From Cryobacterium breve (GTDB lineage Bacteria; Actinomycetota; Actinomycetes; Actinomycetales; Microbacteriaceae): 64,000 nucleotides of DNA. The position numbers and the translations under genes are program-made. A model generated the notes under the pieces. The model was not told the DNA's origin, searched no databases, and worked only from the letters and a program-made list of their open reading frames with translations. Where the stretch lies: NCBI RefSeq assembly GCF_004402375.1, contig NZ_SOGJ01000007.1, forward strand, positions 90,440-154,439, written 5' to 3'. Positions 16,270 through 24,799 of the stretch are shown piece by piece (within the stretch, counting starts at the first letter, position 1; each line of letters starts with the position of its first letter).

Positions 16270-16620
16270 ATGACCACGGATGAACTCGCCGACTACTGTC
16301 TGAGCCTCCCGCTGGCGATTGAGACGTTCCCGTTCGGCGAGGAGACGAGCGTGTTCAAGACCAGCGGCAACGGCAAGATCTTCGCCCTCAGTGCCCTCGC
16401 CGCGGAACCTCTCACTGTCTCGCTCAAATGCGACCCTGAGGAGGGCCGGGCACTCCGTGAGGAGTTTCCGGATCGGATCACTCCGGGCTACCACCTCAAC
16501 AAGAAGCACTGGATCACGGTCGTGCCGGGCGGGCCGGTCGACGACGAGCTGGTGCGCCAACTGCTTCGGGACAGCCATTCTCTGGTCCGTCCCAAGGTGC
16601 CGCGGGCTCCAGAGTACTGA
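16270..16620 (+). CDS. MmcQ/YjbR family protein
   Basis: A 116-aa CyaY-like-fold protein: N-terminal LADYCLSLPLAIETFPFGEE, then VFKTSGNGKIFAL, a central SLKCDPE, and GYHLNKKHWITV...DELVRQLLRDSHSLV. The family is widespread, sometimes called DNA-binding, and has no firm function. ATG 16270 is preceded by poor spacing signals. Length and motif order are complete. Confidence 0.88.
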   Translation: MTTDELADYCLSLPLAIETFPFGEETSVFKTSGNGKIFALSALAAEPLTVSLKCDPEEGRALREEFPDRITPGYHLNKKHWITVVPGGPVDDELVRQLLRDSHSLVRPKVPRAPEY

Positions 16621-16843
16621 CCCGCCACAAGTTGCTGTCCGTTCGGCGAGCCTGCGCTGAGGCTGACCCAGGACCCGAGGGTCCAGCCGCCCGCCTCGCC
16701 CTCAACCACGAACGTTCCGCGCTCAGCCGGTCGCCCTCTGGGTGCAGCACCGCGAGGAGATGAACGAGTTGGTGGGCCAGAGCGACCGCCGAAAGTGACA
16801 GCATGGGGGAATAGGCACCGCATCCACGAGAGGGACACCCCCC

Positions 16844-17170
16844 ATGACGATCATCAAAATCAACGCCATCACCGTGCCCGGTGACAACGGCGACGAGCTG
16901 GCCCGCCGGTTCGCCGCCCGTGCCGGCGCCGTCGACGGCCGACCGGGATTCGAGGGTTTCGAACTCCTCAAGCCCACGGATGACCGCACCACCTGGTTGG
17001 TCGTCACCCGGTGGGCCGACGAGGAGTCCTTCCAGAACTGGCTGACCTCGCCGTCCTTCACCCAGGGCCACCACGGCAACAGCTTGAAGGAAGGCGAGGC
17101 ACCGGCCCGACCCGTGGGCATCAGCAGCGAACTGTGGTCCTATGAGATCGCGGGTGGGTCGCAGGCCTGA
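16844..17170 (+). CDS. mhuD: MhuD-like heme-degrading monooxygenase
   Basis: A 108-aa ferredoxin-like dimer-forming protein of the ABM/IsdG superfamily. It resembles mycobacterial MhuD along its length: IKINAITVP (the conserved Asn), RFAARAGAVDGRPGFEGFELL, VVTRWADEESFQNW (Trp) and the His in TQGHHG. MhuD opens heme to release iron. Start ATG 16844 follows a GAGAGGGACAC stretch. Stands alone; supports iron acquisition from heme, in keeping with the SOUL-type heme-binding remnant at 58.9 kb. Confidence 0.88.
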   Translation: MTIIKINAITVPGDNGDELARRFAARAGAVDGRPGFEGFELLKPTDDRTTWLVVTRWADEESFQNWLTSPSFTQGHHGNSLKEGEAPARPVGISSELWSYEIAGGSQA

Positions 17171-17430
17171 CCCGCACCCATAACCGGTCGCCGCCGGGCC
17201 GGCAGAACGCCGGCATGAATGTGAAGCGGGTGGGGAGGCGACGTGCCGGGTCGTTCACCCGGAGGGCGGACAGCAGGCGTCGGTCGAGATCGTCGAAGGA
17301 ATATATTGCTCGTTGTGCACATAGGGTCTATGCAGAGTGCGTGATCTTCTGCACAGATTGTTGCAAAAATGAAATTGCCGACGCACATCGCCCATGCATA
17401 GGGTTGATTTCTGACCGAGGGGAGTGGCAC
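17171..17430. other. AT-richer leader upstream of ornithine cyclodeaminase
   Basis: No gene seen. From about 17295 to 17410 base composition drops below the local GC level and holds TATGCA/TGCATA inverted pieces and several TGCAC motifs, so this is the likely promoter and operator region for the citrulline/ornithine pair. Operator identity is not established. Confidence 0.45.
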
Positions 17431-18462
17431 GTGGTGCGCTTTGTAGACGTAGGAAACATCAACCGCTGGGCCGCCAAGACCGGTGTGGAACGCATCCTCA
17501 CCGATATGGTCGAATACTTGGAGCGTGACTTCCGGCGCTGGCCCTCATTCGACAAGGTTCCGCGCGTAGCCAGCCACTCTCCGCTCGGCGTGATCGAACT
17601 CATGCCCACGAGCGACGGCGTCACGTACGGCTTCAAGTACGTCAACGGACATCCGTCGAACCCGTCGCGGGGCCTGCAGACCGTGACCGCATTCGGCGTG
17701 CTCGCCGATGTGCAGAGCGGCTACCCCACCTTCTGGTCTGAGATGACCGTGCTCACGGCCTTCCGCACCGCCGCGACGTCGGCCATGGTCGCCCGGGCGT
17801 TGGCCCGCCCCGACGCGCACACCATGGCAATGATCGGCACAGGCACCCAGTCGGAGTTCCAGGCGCTCGCCTTCCGCGGGCTCCTTGGCATCAATCGGTT
17901 GCGGGTCTGGGACACCGACCCCGAGGCCATCGCCAAATTCGTGCGCAACCTGGCCCCGCTCGGTTTCGAGATCGTCGTGGCCACGGGGGCGACGGATGCC
18001 GTCACCGGCGCCGATATCATCACCACCTGCACCGCGGACAAGGCCAACGCCACAGTGCTCACCGACGCCATGGTCGCCCCCGGCGTGCACATCAATGCCA
18101 TCGGGGGCGACTGCCCCGGCAAGACCGAGCTCGACCCGGGCATCCTGCACCGCGCCGATGTCTTCGTGGAATTCACCGCGCAAACCCGCATCGAAGGCGA
18201 GATCCAGCAGATGCAGCCCGACTTCCCGGTCACCGAGATCTGGCAGGTGCTCCTCGGCGAGGCGACCGGGCGCACCTCGGCCCGGCAGATCACGGTCTTC
18301 GACTCCGTCGGCTTCGCCATTGAGGACTTCTCGGCGCTCCGCTTCCTGCAGGACGCCGTCGACCAGACCCCGTTCTACATCGACATCGACCTCGTCGCCG
18401 ACCCCGATGACCCGAAAGACCTCTTCGGTCTGGTCACCGCCGGCGCGCCCGTTCTCGTCTGA
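17431..18462 (+). CDS. ocd: Ornithine cyclodeaminase
   Basis: A 343-aa mu-crystallin/OCD-family enzyme that converts L-ornithine to L-proline and ammonia using bound NAD. Motifs: FWSEMTVLTAFRTAATSA for substrate, the dinucleotide site MIGTGTQSEFQ, and GADIITTCTA...PGVHINAIGGDCPGKTEL with the catalytic Asp. Start is GTG 17431 behind GAGGGGAG; upstream in-frame sequence does not fit the family. The next gene begins five bases after its stop and makes ornithine from citrulline, so the two likely form a citrulline-to-proline route. Overall length is normal. Confidence 0.92.
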   Translation: MVRFVDVGNINRWAAKTGVERILTDMVEYLERDFRRWPSFDKVPRVASHSPLGVIELMPTSDGVTYGFKYVNGHPSNPSRGLQTVTAFGVLADVQSGYPTFWSEMTVLTAFRTAATSAMVARALARPDAHTMAMIGTGTQSEFQALAFRGLLGINRLRVWDTDPEAIAKFVRNLAPLGFEIVVATGATDAVTGADIITTCTADKANATVLTDAMVAPGVHINAIGGDCPGKTELDPGILHRADVFVEFTAQTRIEGEIQQMQPDFPVTEIWQVLLGEATGRTSARQITVFDSVGFAIEDFSALRFLQDAVDQTPFYIDIDLVADPDDPKDLFGLVTAGAPVLV

Positions 18463-18467
18463 CCCTG

Positions 18468-19502
18468 GTGTCCGTTCAGGCTCCCTCGGCCGTTCTCTTG
18501 ATCAGGCCACACTTCTTCACGCCGAACCCGGAGACGGCGCACGACAACACCTTCCAGTCGAGGGACGCCGGGCACGATGCGGCGCTGATCGCCGAGGCTG
18601 CCTTCGCCGAGGTGACCGTGGTGGCCGAGACGCTGGAGGCCCACGGTGTCGCGGTGCATCTGTTCGACGACGACGGCCCTGGTCGCCCCGACAGCGTGTT
18701 CCCCAACAACTGGATCTCGACTCACGCCGGGGGACACGTGGCTCTCTACCCGATGCACGCGCCGAGCCGGCGCACGGAACGCCGGGGCGACATCGTCGAG
18801 ATGCTCAAGCAGCGCTACCGCGTGCAGGACGTCGTCGACTACTCGGGGCTCGAACCCGACGATGTCTTCCTCGAGGGGACCGGGGCGATGGTGCTCGACC
18901 ATGCGGCGCGAATCGCCTACGTTTCCCGGTCGCGGCGGGCCGACCCGATCGCACTCGAGCGGTTCTGCACCAATTTCGGCTACGAGCCCATTGCCTTCGA
19001 TGCGTCCGATGAGAACGGAACGCCGATCTATCACACCAATGTGATGATGTGCATCGCCACGGACTTCGCCCTGGTCGGGCTCGATCTGATCGAATCGCCC
19101 GCCCGGCGCAGCCATGTCGTCGAGCGACTGGCCGCGCAGGACCGGCACGTGCTCGCTCTCGACCGGAATCAGATCCGCAACTACGCTGGCAACGCCATCG
19201 AACTCCACGGTCGGAACGGACGGATGCTGGCGCTCTCACGCCGCGCCCTCGCCAGCCTGTCCGCAGAGCAGCGGCGGGTGATCGAGCGGAGCTGCATGAT
19301 TCTGCCTCTCGACGTGCCCACGATCGAGCTTGCCGGTGGCTCAGTGCGGTGCATGCTCGCCGGGATCCACCTAGACCGGCGCGGTGCCCGTGCTGCTGAT
19401 GTCGGTGCTGACGTCGGTACTGGTGCCCGTGCTGCTGATGTCGGTGCTGACGCTGCCGTTCTGGCGGAAGAACTTGATCGCCGTCTCCCGAAAAGCGCGT
19501 GA
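18468..19502 (+). CDS. ctlX: Citrulline hydrolase (CtlX-type, arginine-deiminase fold)
   Basis: A 344-aa guanidino-modifying-fold enzyme matching CtlX proteins, which hydrolyse citrulline to ornithine. Visible features: AVLLIRPHFFTPNPETA at the start, VFPNNWISTH, the acidic DDVFLEGTGAMV, His in IYHTNVMM and the nucleophile Cys in GGSVRCML. The family normally ends about here; this protein has some 40 extra residues of GARAADVGAD-type repeat encoded by a 39-bp tandem duplication that also encodes the tail of the opposing hydrolase gene. Directly follows ocd, so citrulline is probably degraded to proline. Confidence 0.88.
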   Translation: MSVQAPSAVLLIRPHFFTPNPETAHDNTFQSRDAGHDAALIAEAAFAEVTVVAETLEAHGVAVHLFDDDGPGRPDSVFPNNWISTHAGGHVALYPMHAPSRRTERRGDIVEMLKQRYRVQDVVDYSGLEPDDVFLEGTGAMVLDHAARIAYVSRSRRADPIALERFCTNFGYEPIAFDASDENGTPIYHTNVMMCIATDFALVGLDLIESPARRSHVVERLAAQDRHVLALDRNQIRNYAGNAIELHGRNGRMLALSRRALASLSAEQRRVIERSCMILPLDVPTIELAGGSVRCMLAGIHLDRRGARAADVGADVGTGARAADVGADAAVLAEELDRRLPKSA

Positions 19503-20234
19503 CGTCGGGGCGTTGAAGTGGTTGCGCCCGGGGATTTCGAAGAACTCGCCGTTCGGCGTGGCCGCGGCCAGCGCTTTGGAAGCCGGGAGGATGCTGTCCT
19601 TGCTCCCGGTGGCGAAGAGCACGGGCTGGGCCGGCGAATTCTCGGGCCCGGGCTGGGGGCCGCCGCGCATGCCCTCGACCAGGGCCACGAGGGCCTTGAG
19701 GTCGTTTCCGGGTAGTGCGCGGGCCATGGTCAGGTAGGCGCCGGTGAGGCGGTCGTCGACCTCGGTGCCGTGCTCGATGTGAGCGCGGGCATCCGTTACC
19801 TTGAAGCGTTTGAGGGGGTCACCATCGGGGATACCGCCGAGTACGGCCATCGTGATGCGGCCTTCCAATTCGCGGGCGGCCTGCCAGCCCACCCGGGCGC
19901 CGAGAGAGTATCCCGCGTAGCAGACCTCGTCGAGCAGGTAGGCGTCGAGAACCTGGAGCACATCATCGACCAGCGCCTCCATCGTGTATTCGGCGGGGGA
20001 GCGGGGCTTGTCACTCAGTCCGTGCCCGCGCTGGTCGATCGCGATCACGTGGAAGCCGGCGCGGACGAGATCCCGGGTCCAGCCGGTCACGTGCCAATTG
20101 GTGAGCGCGCTGGAGGCGAAGCCGTGTACGGCGAGCACGGTGGGGGTGCTCGGATCACCGAATTCGTAGGTGGCAAGATTGACGCCGTCGGTCGAGTAGA
20201 CGAAGCGGTGCGGAGGAGCGGTGCGTGTTGACAT
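19371..20234 (-). CDS. Alpha/beta hydrolase
   Basis: A 287-aa hydrolase of the alpha/beta fold. AVHGFASSALTNW gives the oxyanion loop; the nucleophile elbow is GYSLGAR; the acid lies near FATGSKDSI and the catalytic His in GRNHFNAPTSR. Substrate unknown (ester, epoxide or lactone). The last about 25 residues are STDISSTGT repeats translated from the 39-bp duplication that lies in the 132-bp antisense overlap with ctlX. Start ATG 20234 chosen over GTG 20237; neither has a strong Shine-Dalgarno. Confidence 0.85.
   Translation of the reverse strand: MSTRTAPPHRFVYSTDGVNLATYEFGDPSTPTVLAVHGFASSALTNWHVTGWTRDLVRAGFHVIAIDQRGHGLSDKPRSPAEYTMEALVDDVLQVLDAYLLDEVCYAGYSLGARVGWQAARELEGRITMAVLGGIPDGDPLKRFKVTDARAHIEHGTEVDDRLTGAYLTMARALPGNDLKALVALVEGMRGGPQPGPENSPAQPVLFATGSKDSILPASKALAAATPNGEFFEIPGRNHFNAPTSRAFRETAIKFFRQNGSVSTDISSTGTSTDVSTDISSTGTAPV
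19383..19452. repeat. 39-bp tandem repeat coding on both strands
   Basis: A 31-bp segment at 19383-19413 recurs exactly at 19422-19452 (period 39 bp, divisible by three). It extends both convergent genes in frame: Ala/Gly/Asp-rich on the plus strand and Ser/Thr-rich on the minus strand. Confidence 0.95.
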
Positions 20235-20468
20235 CACCCACTATCAGACCACGAAGCCGGACCCCACGTGCCCATCCTTTTTTTGTCCACCGATTTGGTG
20301 AAAGGGCAAGCCCTCCACCTCTCCTATCGGCACTTTGCCAGCTTTAACTGAGGATTTATCCAGTAATCCCGTGCAGTCTTGCAGCTTCGCCCGGTCGGGA
20401 CCCCGTCCGTGGAACGTCGAACAAGAACCGTGAGCGCAGCCGCACGAGCGATTCGCCCTGTGAAAGTC

Positions 20469-21494
20469 ATGCCCAACTCATATTCGTCTTCTCGTAAGCC
20501 CGACCCTCTCAACGACCTGATCCCCAGTTCAAACCTTGATTCCGGCACCACCTTCACCGACGCGACCGCCACTTTGGGCGCCGATATCGGGTTCTCCCGC
20601 CACCGGGAAGCGCGCAGCAGGCGGTTGCGCAGCCGTCTTCTGATGGTCGGTTCCCTCATTGCCGTCAGCGCCGTCGTGGTGAGCGGATTCTCTGCCCAAT
20701 CCGCGGCACAGGCCGCCGCAGCAGACGAAAAGGAGCGCATCGCCGATACCGCTGTGATGGCCACAGCCACCGGCCCTCACCCCGAGCAGGCAGGCAGTCT
20801 CGACGGGGTCGTCCCGGCCCATGCGTCCGCGAGTGCGCGCACTACCCTGGCGGGCGCCACCAGCGTGATCGCGGCGGCCCAGGGCAAGGCGGATGCGTCA
20901 GCGCTCTCGAGCTCTGTCGCTTCCCTCAGCGAGTACACGCTCCTTGCCCCTGAACGGGTCTTCGACCTGGTCGACCAGGTCAAGGCCGAAAGCGCAGTCG
21001 TGCAGGCTTCAACGACCGAGGCTGACCGCGTGGCCGCGGAGCAGGCTGCCGCCGCTGCCAAGGCCGCTGCCGAGGCCGCCGCTGCCGCCGAGGCTCAGGC
21101 CGCCGCTGCGGCGAAAGCCAGAGCAGCCGTTCCCTCGGCCGAGGCACCGGCCCCTGCAGCTCCCGCGCGCCCGGCCGCCCCGGCCAGCCCGAGTGGGGCC
21201 CAGGCGATCGCCCGGGACATCATGGCGGCCCAGTACGGGTGGGGAGGTGACCAGTTCGGATGCCTGGTGAGCCTCTGGAACAAGGAGTCAGGCTGGAATG
21301 TGAATGCCTACAACGCCTCAAGTGGTGCCACGGGAATCCCGCAGGCCCTCCCCGGCAGCAAGATGGCGTCGGCCGGCGCCGACTGGGCCACCAACCCGGC
21401 GACTCAAATCACCTGGGGTCTGGGCTACATCGCCGGTCGCTATGGAACCCCCTGCGGAGCCTGGGACCACTCCGTCTCCGCGGGCTGGTATTGA
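20469..21494 (+). CDS. Secreted lytic transglycosylase-like protein
   Basis: A 341-aa (from ATG 20469) protein with a basic N-terminus, one hydrophobic signal/anchor (LLMVGSLIAVSAVVVSGFSA, about 58-78), an Ala-rich coiled-coil spacer full of AAAAAK/AEAAAA, a Pro-Ala hinge, and a C-terminal lysozyme-like domain (about 270-341) with CLVSLWNKESGWNVNAYNASSGATGIPQA. There the Glu of NKESGW is the likely catalytic acid and two Cys may pair. Acts on peptidoglycan, resembling actinobacterial transglycosylase and Rpf-like enzymes. Start is uncertain: GTG 20430 and GTG 20460 are in frame alternatives. The 230-bp upstream region has no gene. Confidence 0.85.
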   Translation: MPNSYSSSRKPDPLNDLIPSSNLDSGTTFTDATATLGADIGFSRHREARSRRLRSRLLMVGSLIAVSAVVVSGFSAQSAAQAAAADEKERIADTAVMATATGPHPEQAGSLDGVVPAHASASARTTLAGATSVIAAAQGKADASALSSSVASLSEYTLLAPERVFDLVDQVKAESAVVQASTTEADRVAAEQAAAAAKAAAEAAAAAEAQAAAAAKARAAVPSAEAPAPAAPARPAAPASPSGAQAIARDIMAAQYGWGGDQFGCLVSLWNKESGWNVNAYNASSGATGIPQALPGSKMASAGADWATNPATQITWGLGYIAGRYGTPCGAWDHSVSAGWY

Positions 21495-22149
21495 CGGTCT
21501 GGAGTCCGGCCGTTCGCGGCTGGCCGACTCCACCAGCCTGCAGGGCCCCGACGAGTCCCGAACCCTGGCCCAGCTGCGAGCGGATGCCTTCGCGGCACTC
21601 CTGATCGACGGTGTCACTCGCGCGGGGCTCGGCCGGGGCATCCGTGCCACCGCCACTGTGACGGTGCCCGTGCTCACCCTCCTCGGTCGCGGCGACGAGC
21701 CGGGTCACCTCGAGGGGTGCGGTCCGATCGACCCCGAGACGGCCCGCGAGCTGGCCGCCGGTGCCCCGAGTTTCACCCGCATCCTCGTTCACCCCGAGAC
21801 CGGGGTCATGCTGTCGGTGGGTCGAAATCAGTACCGCGTGCCGAAAGACCTCCGGTGACTCCTCTTGATCCGAGACGAGACCTGTCGATTCGCCGGCTGC
21901 AACCGGCCGGCGGCCCGCGCCGAGATGGACCACACCCACGACTGGCAGGCGGACGGGACCACCCGCTACGACAACCTCGCCAGTCTCTGCGCGCCCGACC
22001 ATCGGTTGAAGACCCAAACCAACTGGACGGTGACCCAGTCACCCGGGGGCGGGCTCCACTGGACTGCGCCCAGCGGCCTCCACTACCGATCTGATCCGGC
22101 GATTCCCTTCGAGCCTCCGGGCGATGTTGTCGATCCGCCGCCCTTCTAG
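21490..22149 (+). pseudogene. DUF222/HNH endonuclease remnant
   Basis: C-terminal part of a DUF222-type HNH endonuclease: PDESRTLAQLRADAF, TRILVHPETGVMLSVGRNQY and RVPKDLR, then an in-frame TGA at 21856-21858 where the family has Trp in its RTWL-like stretch. After it, in the same frame, come IRDETCRFAGCNRPAARAEMDHTHDW with the HNH zinc Cys and His residues and LCAPDHRLKTQTNWT. The N-terminal half is missing: homology starts straight after the transglycosylase stop. These genes are multi-copy in Microbacteriaceae; this copy is dead unless the stop is read through. Confidence 0.88.
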
Positions 22150-22225
22150 GGTCGTTGATACCGGGACTTTCGGTTGGGGTCACAATGTCTTGTGAAACTC
22201 CCTCATCGACAAGGAGATCCTCACC

Positions 22226-22576
22226 ATGATCGACGACCAGAAACCACGCTACGCACCGGCCGGGCCGAGCACCGCTCATGCGTTCGCGCCACCGAAGTCA
22301 TTCGTGGCCACGTGGCTGTTCGCGTGGATGCTCGGCTTCCTCGCACTCGACCGTTTCTATCTCGGCAAGGTGGGCACCGGTCTGCTGAAGCTGTTCACCC
22401 TCGGTGGTTTCGGACTCTGGTGGCTGATCGACCTGATCCTGGTGCTCGCGGGGGCCCAGACCGACAAGAACGACCGCCCGTTGGCTGGATACGAGGAGAA
22501 CAAGAAGCTGGCCTGGATCGTCACGGCCGCGGTCTTCGTGATCTCCGCGGTCTCCTCCGCTGTCACGAGTATGTGA
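22226..22576 (+). CDS. TM2 domain membrane protein
   Basis: A 116-aa protein with an N-terminal Pro-rich soluble part and a TM2 domain: FVATWLFAWMLGFLALDRFY, LGKVGTGLLKLFTLGGFGLWWLIDLIL (the DRFY...G turn is diagnostic), then a third hydrophobic segment at the C-terminus (WIVTAAVFVISAVSSAV). Function of bacterial TM2 proteins is unknown. ATG 22226 has AAGGAG upstream. Monocistronic, convergent with the MFS gene. Confidence 0.9.
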   Translation: MIDDQKPRYAPAGPSTAHAFAPPKSFVATWLFAWMLGFLALDRFYLGKVGTGLLKLFTLGGFGLWWLIDLILVLAGAQTDKNDRPLAGYEENKKLAWIVTAAVFVISAVSSAVTSM

Positions 22577-22593
22577 ACAGAACAGTCGTTCGG

Positions 22594-24000
22594 TCAGTGG
22601 CCTCCGGGCGTGGTCGTCTCGGTGCCCTGGCGTTCCAGAACGCCGACGAAGACGCGGTAGAGCACCAGCCCGAGGGCAGCGACCCCCGTGAGAATCAACA
22701 GTATCGACCCGTACGAGGATTCCTGGTCGGAGCCGGTGATGCCGCGAAGGAGGTTGGGCTGCAGTTTCATCAGTGCTGCGGTGTAGGCGATCCCGACCGG
22801 CACCGCGATGTTGATGGTGAGGTTGTAGAAGCCGATGGCGATACCGGTGTTCTCGACCGGTACTCGCAACACGGCAGTCGACACGAGCGGACCATACATC
22901 AACGCAAAGCCCATCCCGAACAGGATCATGGAGATCACGAAAATGCCGATCCACTTGCCCACCAGCAGAGCCGGAATCAGCATCGCGACCACAATCACGA
23001 TCAAGGCGATCGTGATTGCCTGCTTGGAGGTGAGCACCTTGGCGATCTTGCCGGTTGCGGTGCCGACGATCACTGCGGCGACGTATCCGGGGATCAACAG
23101 CAGGGAGACTTCGCCGAGGTTGTAGTCGTACACGTCAGAAATCAGGAATGAGAACAGGAAGGTGTACCCCAGCTGCACCGAGTAGGTGACGAATACCACA
23201 ATGATCATCAGTGAGTACTGGGCGTTGGCGAAGAACGCGCTTGTGATCACGGCGTTGTCGTGGGTCCGGATGTGCCAGATGAAGAGAACCAGCCCCGCGA
23301 AGACCGGCAGCAGGTACAACGCGTTGAAGTTCTGCATGAACAGGATGACCCCGGTTGAGAACACGGCGATCAAGAAGAGGCCGAACACATCTACGCGGCT
23401 GCCGCCCGTCGTCTCCTTGGAGACGGTCCGCAACACGACAGGGATGGCCAGCAGGGACAGAAGCGCGACCAGGAAGAATGCAGCCCAGCCGATGTAGGTG
23501 GCAATGAAGCCGCTGCCCACTGTGCCGATCAACAGGGACAGCTGGAAGGCCGCGGTGCTGAAGCCCAGATACTTCTTCTGCTCGTCGCCCCTGAAATGCT
23601 TGGTGACATAGATCACGTAGAGGGTCTCGGCAGCCGCCAGGCCTGCGCTCTGAATCAGGCGACCGACCAGGATCAGCCAGAAGTTGCCCTGAAAGATGAA
23701 GCCGACAAGTGACCCGATCGTCATCACGATGATCGCGAAGATGATGAGTTTCCGGATGCTGATCGAGTCGGCGAGTGCGGCGTAGACCACGGCCCCGATA
23801 CCGATCAGAATTCCGGCCAGAGTCGCTTGCAGGCTGACGGTGTTGACCGGGAGGTCGAGGCTATCCGCCAGCGCCGGCGACATGAACTTGAAGCCGTTGT
23901 CCAGCACCAGCGAGAATACGAAGAGGAACAGCAGAACGGGGACGGCACGGCTCGGTGTGAAGGCCTTGGCCGGAACTGTGGCTCGGGTTGCGGTGCTCAT
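22594..24000 (-). CDS. MFS transporter, probably for nucleosides
   Basis: A 468-aa transporter with 12-14 hydrophobic segments, starting ALADSLDLPVNTVSLQATLAG and with the inter-helix motif ADSISIRKL after helix 2, and closing in a His-tailed hydrophilic end. Its ATG overlaps the stop of the purine nucleoside phosphorylase gene by one base (TGATG), so the two are one transcript. From that link I infer uptake of a purine nucleoside; the sequence alone would also allow a drug exporter of the DHA2 class. Confidence 0.82.
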   Translation of the reverse strand: MSTATRATVPAKAFTPSRAVPVLLFLFVFSLVLDNGFKFMSPALADSLDLPVNTVSLQATLAGILIGIGAVVYAALADSISIRKLIIFAIIVMTIGSLVGFIFQGNFWLILVGRLIQSAGLAAAETLYVIYVTKHFRGDEQKKYLGFSTAAFQLSLLIGTVGSGFIATYIGWAAFFLVALLSLLAIPVVLRTVSKETTGGSRVDVFGLFLIAVFSTGVILFMQNFNALYLLPVFAGLVLFIWHIRTHDNAVITSAFFANAQYSLMIIVVFVTYSVQLGYTFLFSFLISDVYDYNLGEVSLLLIPGYVAAVIVGTATGKIAKVLTSKQAITIALIVIVVAMLIPALLVGKWIGIFVISMILFGMGFALMYGPLVSTAVLRVPVENTGIAIGFYNLTINIAVPVGIAYTAALMKLQPNLLRGITGSDQESSYGSILLILTGVAALGLVLYRVFVGVLERQGTETTTPGGH

Positions 24001-24710
24001 CAGGCCAGTTCCAGTGCAATCTCGATCATTGCGGTGAAGGCGGTTTGCCGTTCCGCCGGGGTGGTCTTGGCGTTGGTGACGATCTGGTCGCTGACAGTGA
24101 AGATCGCGAGCGCATCGACGCCGGCGGCTGCGGCATTGGCGAACAGCCCGGCCGACTCCATCTCGACGGCCAGGATTCCCATCTTCATCCACCTGCTCAA
24201 GGCCTCAGGATCGGCGCTGTAGAACACGTCGGAGGAGAGGACGTTGCCGACGTGGGTGCGGTGACCGCGCTCGTCGGCGATTCGCTTGGCCTGCTCCAGT
24301 AATCGGTACGATGACAACGGTGCCCACTGACCGGGCAGTTTGAACTGGTCAAGATAGTTGGAGTCGGTCGACGCGCCCTGGGCGATGACAACGTCATAGA
24401 GGTCCATGTTCTCCTGCATTGCGCCGCAGGTACCCACGCGAATCAGGTTCTTCACCCCGAAGTGGTGGATCAGCTCGTAGCTGTAGAGCGAGATGGAGGG
24501 GATTCCCATGCCCGTTCCCATGACGGACACAGGCCGCCCCTGATACGTGCCGGTGAAGCCCAGCATGTTGCGCACTTCGTTAAAGCAACGAATGTCGTCG
24601 AGATAGGTCTCGGCGATGAATTTCGCTCGCAACGGATCGCCGGGCAGGAGGATTGTTTCGGCAATCTCCACCCCCTGTGGATCAATGTGCGGTGTGCTGG
24701 TCGTGGTCAT
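24000..24710 (-). CDS. deoD: Purine nucleoside phosphorylase (DeoD type)
   Basis: A 236-aa hexameric-type enzyme splitting purine (deoxy)nucleosides with phosphate to base and (deoxy)ribose-1-phosphate. Motifs: ILLPGDPLRAK, GTGMGIPSISLY, RVGTCGAMQE, the nucleoside-binding AVEMESAGLF and catalytic Asp in FTVSDQI. Start ATG 24710 is behind a strong AGGAGTCACC Shine-Dalgarno. Divergent from a GntR/UTRA repressor gene; the TTACATGTAA palindrome between them is the likely operator. Together with the MFS gene this is a nucleoside salvage operon. Confidence 0.95.
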   Translation of the reverse strand: MTTTSTPHIDPQGVEIAETILLPGDPLRAKFIAETYLDDIRCFNEVRNMLGFTGTYQGRPVSVMGTGMGIPSISLYSYELIHHFGVKNLIRVGTCGAMQENMDLYDVVIAQGASTDSNYLDQFKLPGQWAPLSSYRLLEQAKRIADERGHRTHVGNVLSSDVFYSADPEALSRWMKMGILAVEMESAGLFANAAAAGVDALAIFTVSDQIVTNAKTTPAERQTAFTAMIEIALELA

Positions 24711-24756
24711 GGTGACTCCTTCGTCTGGGCTGCAGTATGAAGTTACACCTCTAAAG

Positions 24757-24766
24757 TTACATGTAA
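24757..24766. promoter_or_regulatory. TTACATGTAA palindrome, probable GntR operator
   Basis: Perfect 10-bp palindrome in the deoD/gntR intergenic region, with an additional AGTTAC half-like copy at about 24740. Typical in place and form for a divergent GntR-family regulator. Confidence 0.6.
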
Positions 24767-24799
24767 AATGTGATAGCGTGGGAGCGACAAGGAGGTCTC

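Noticed and set aside
20240..20468. Possible c-di-AMP (ydaO-type) riboswitch before the transglycosylase gene, as seen in some actinobacterial cell-wall hydrolase genes
   Set aside because: I could not find the conserved aptamer core; a covariance-model search would be needed.
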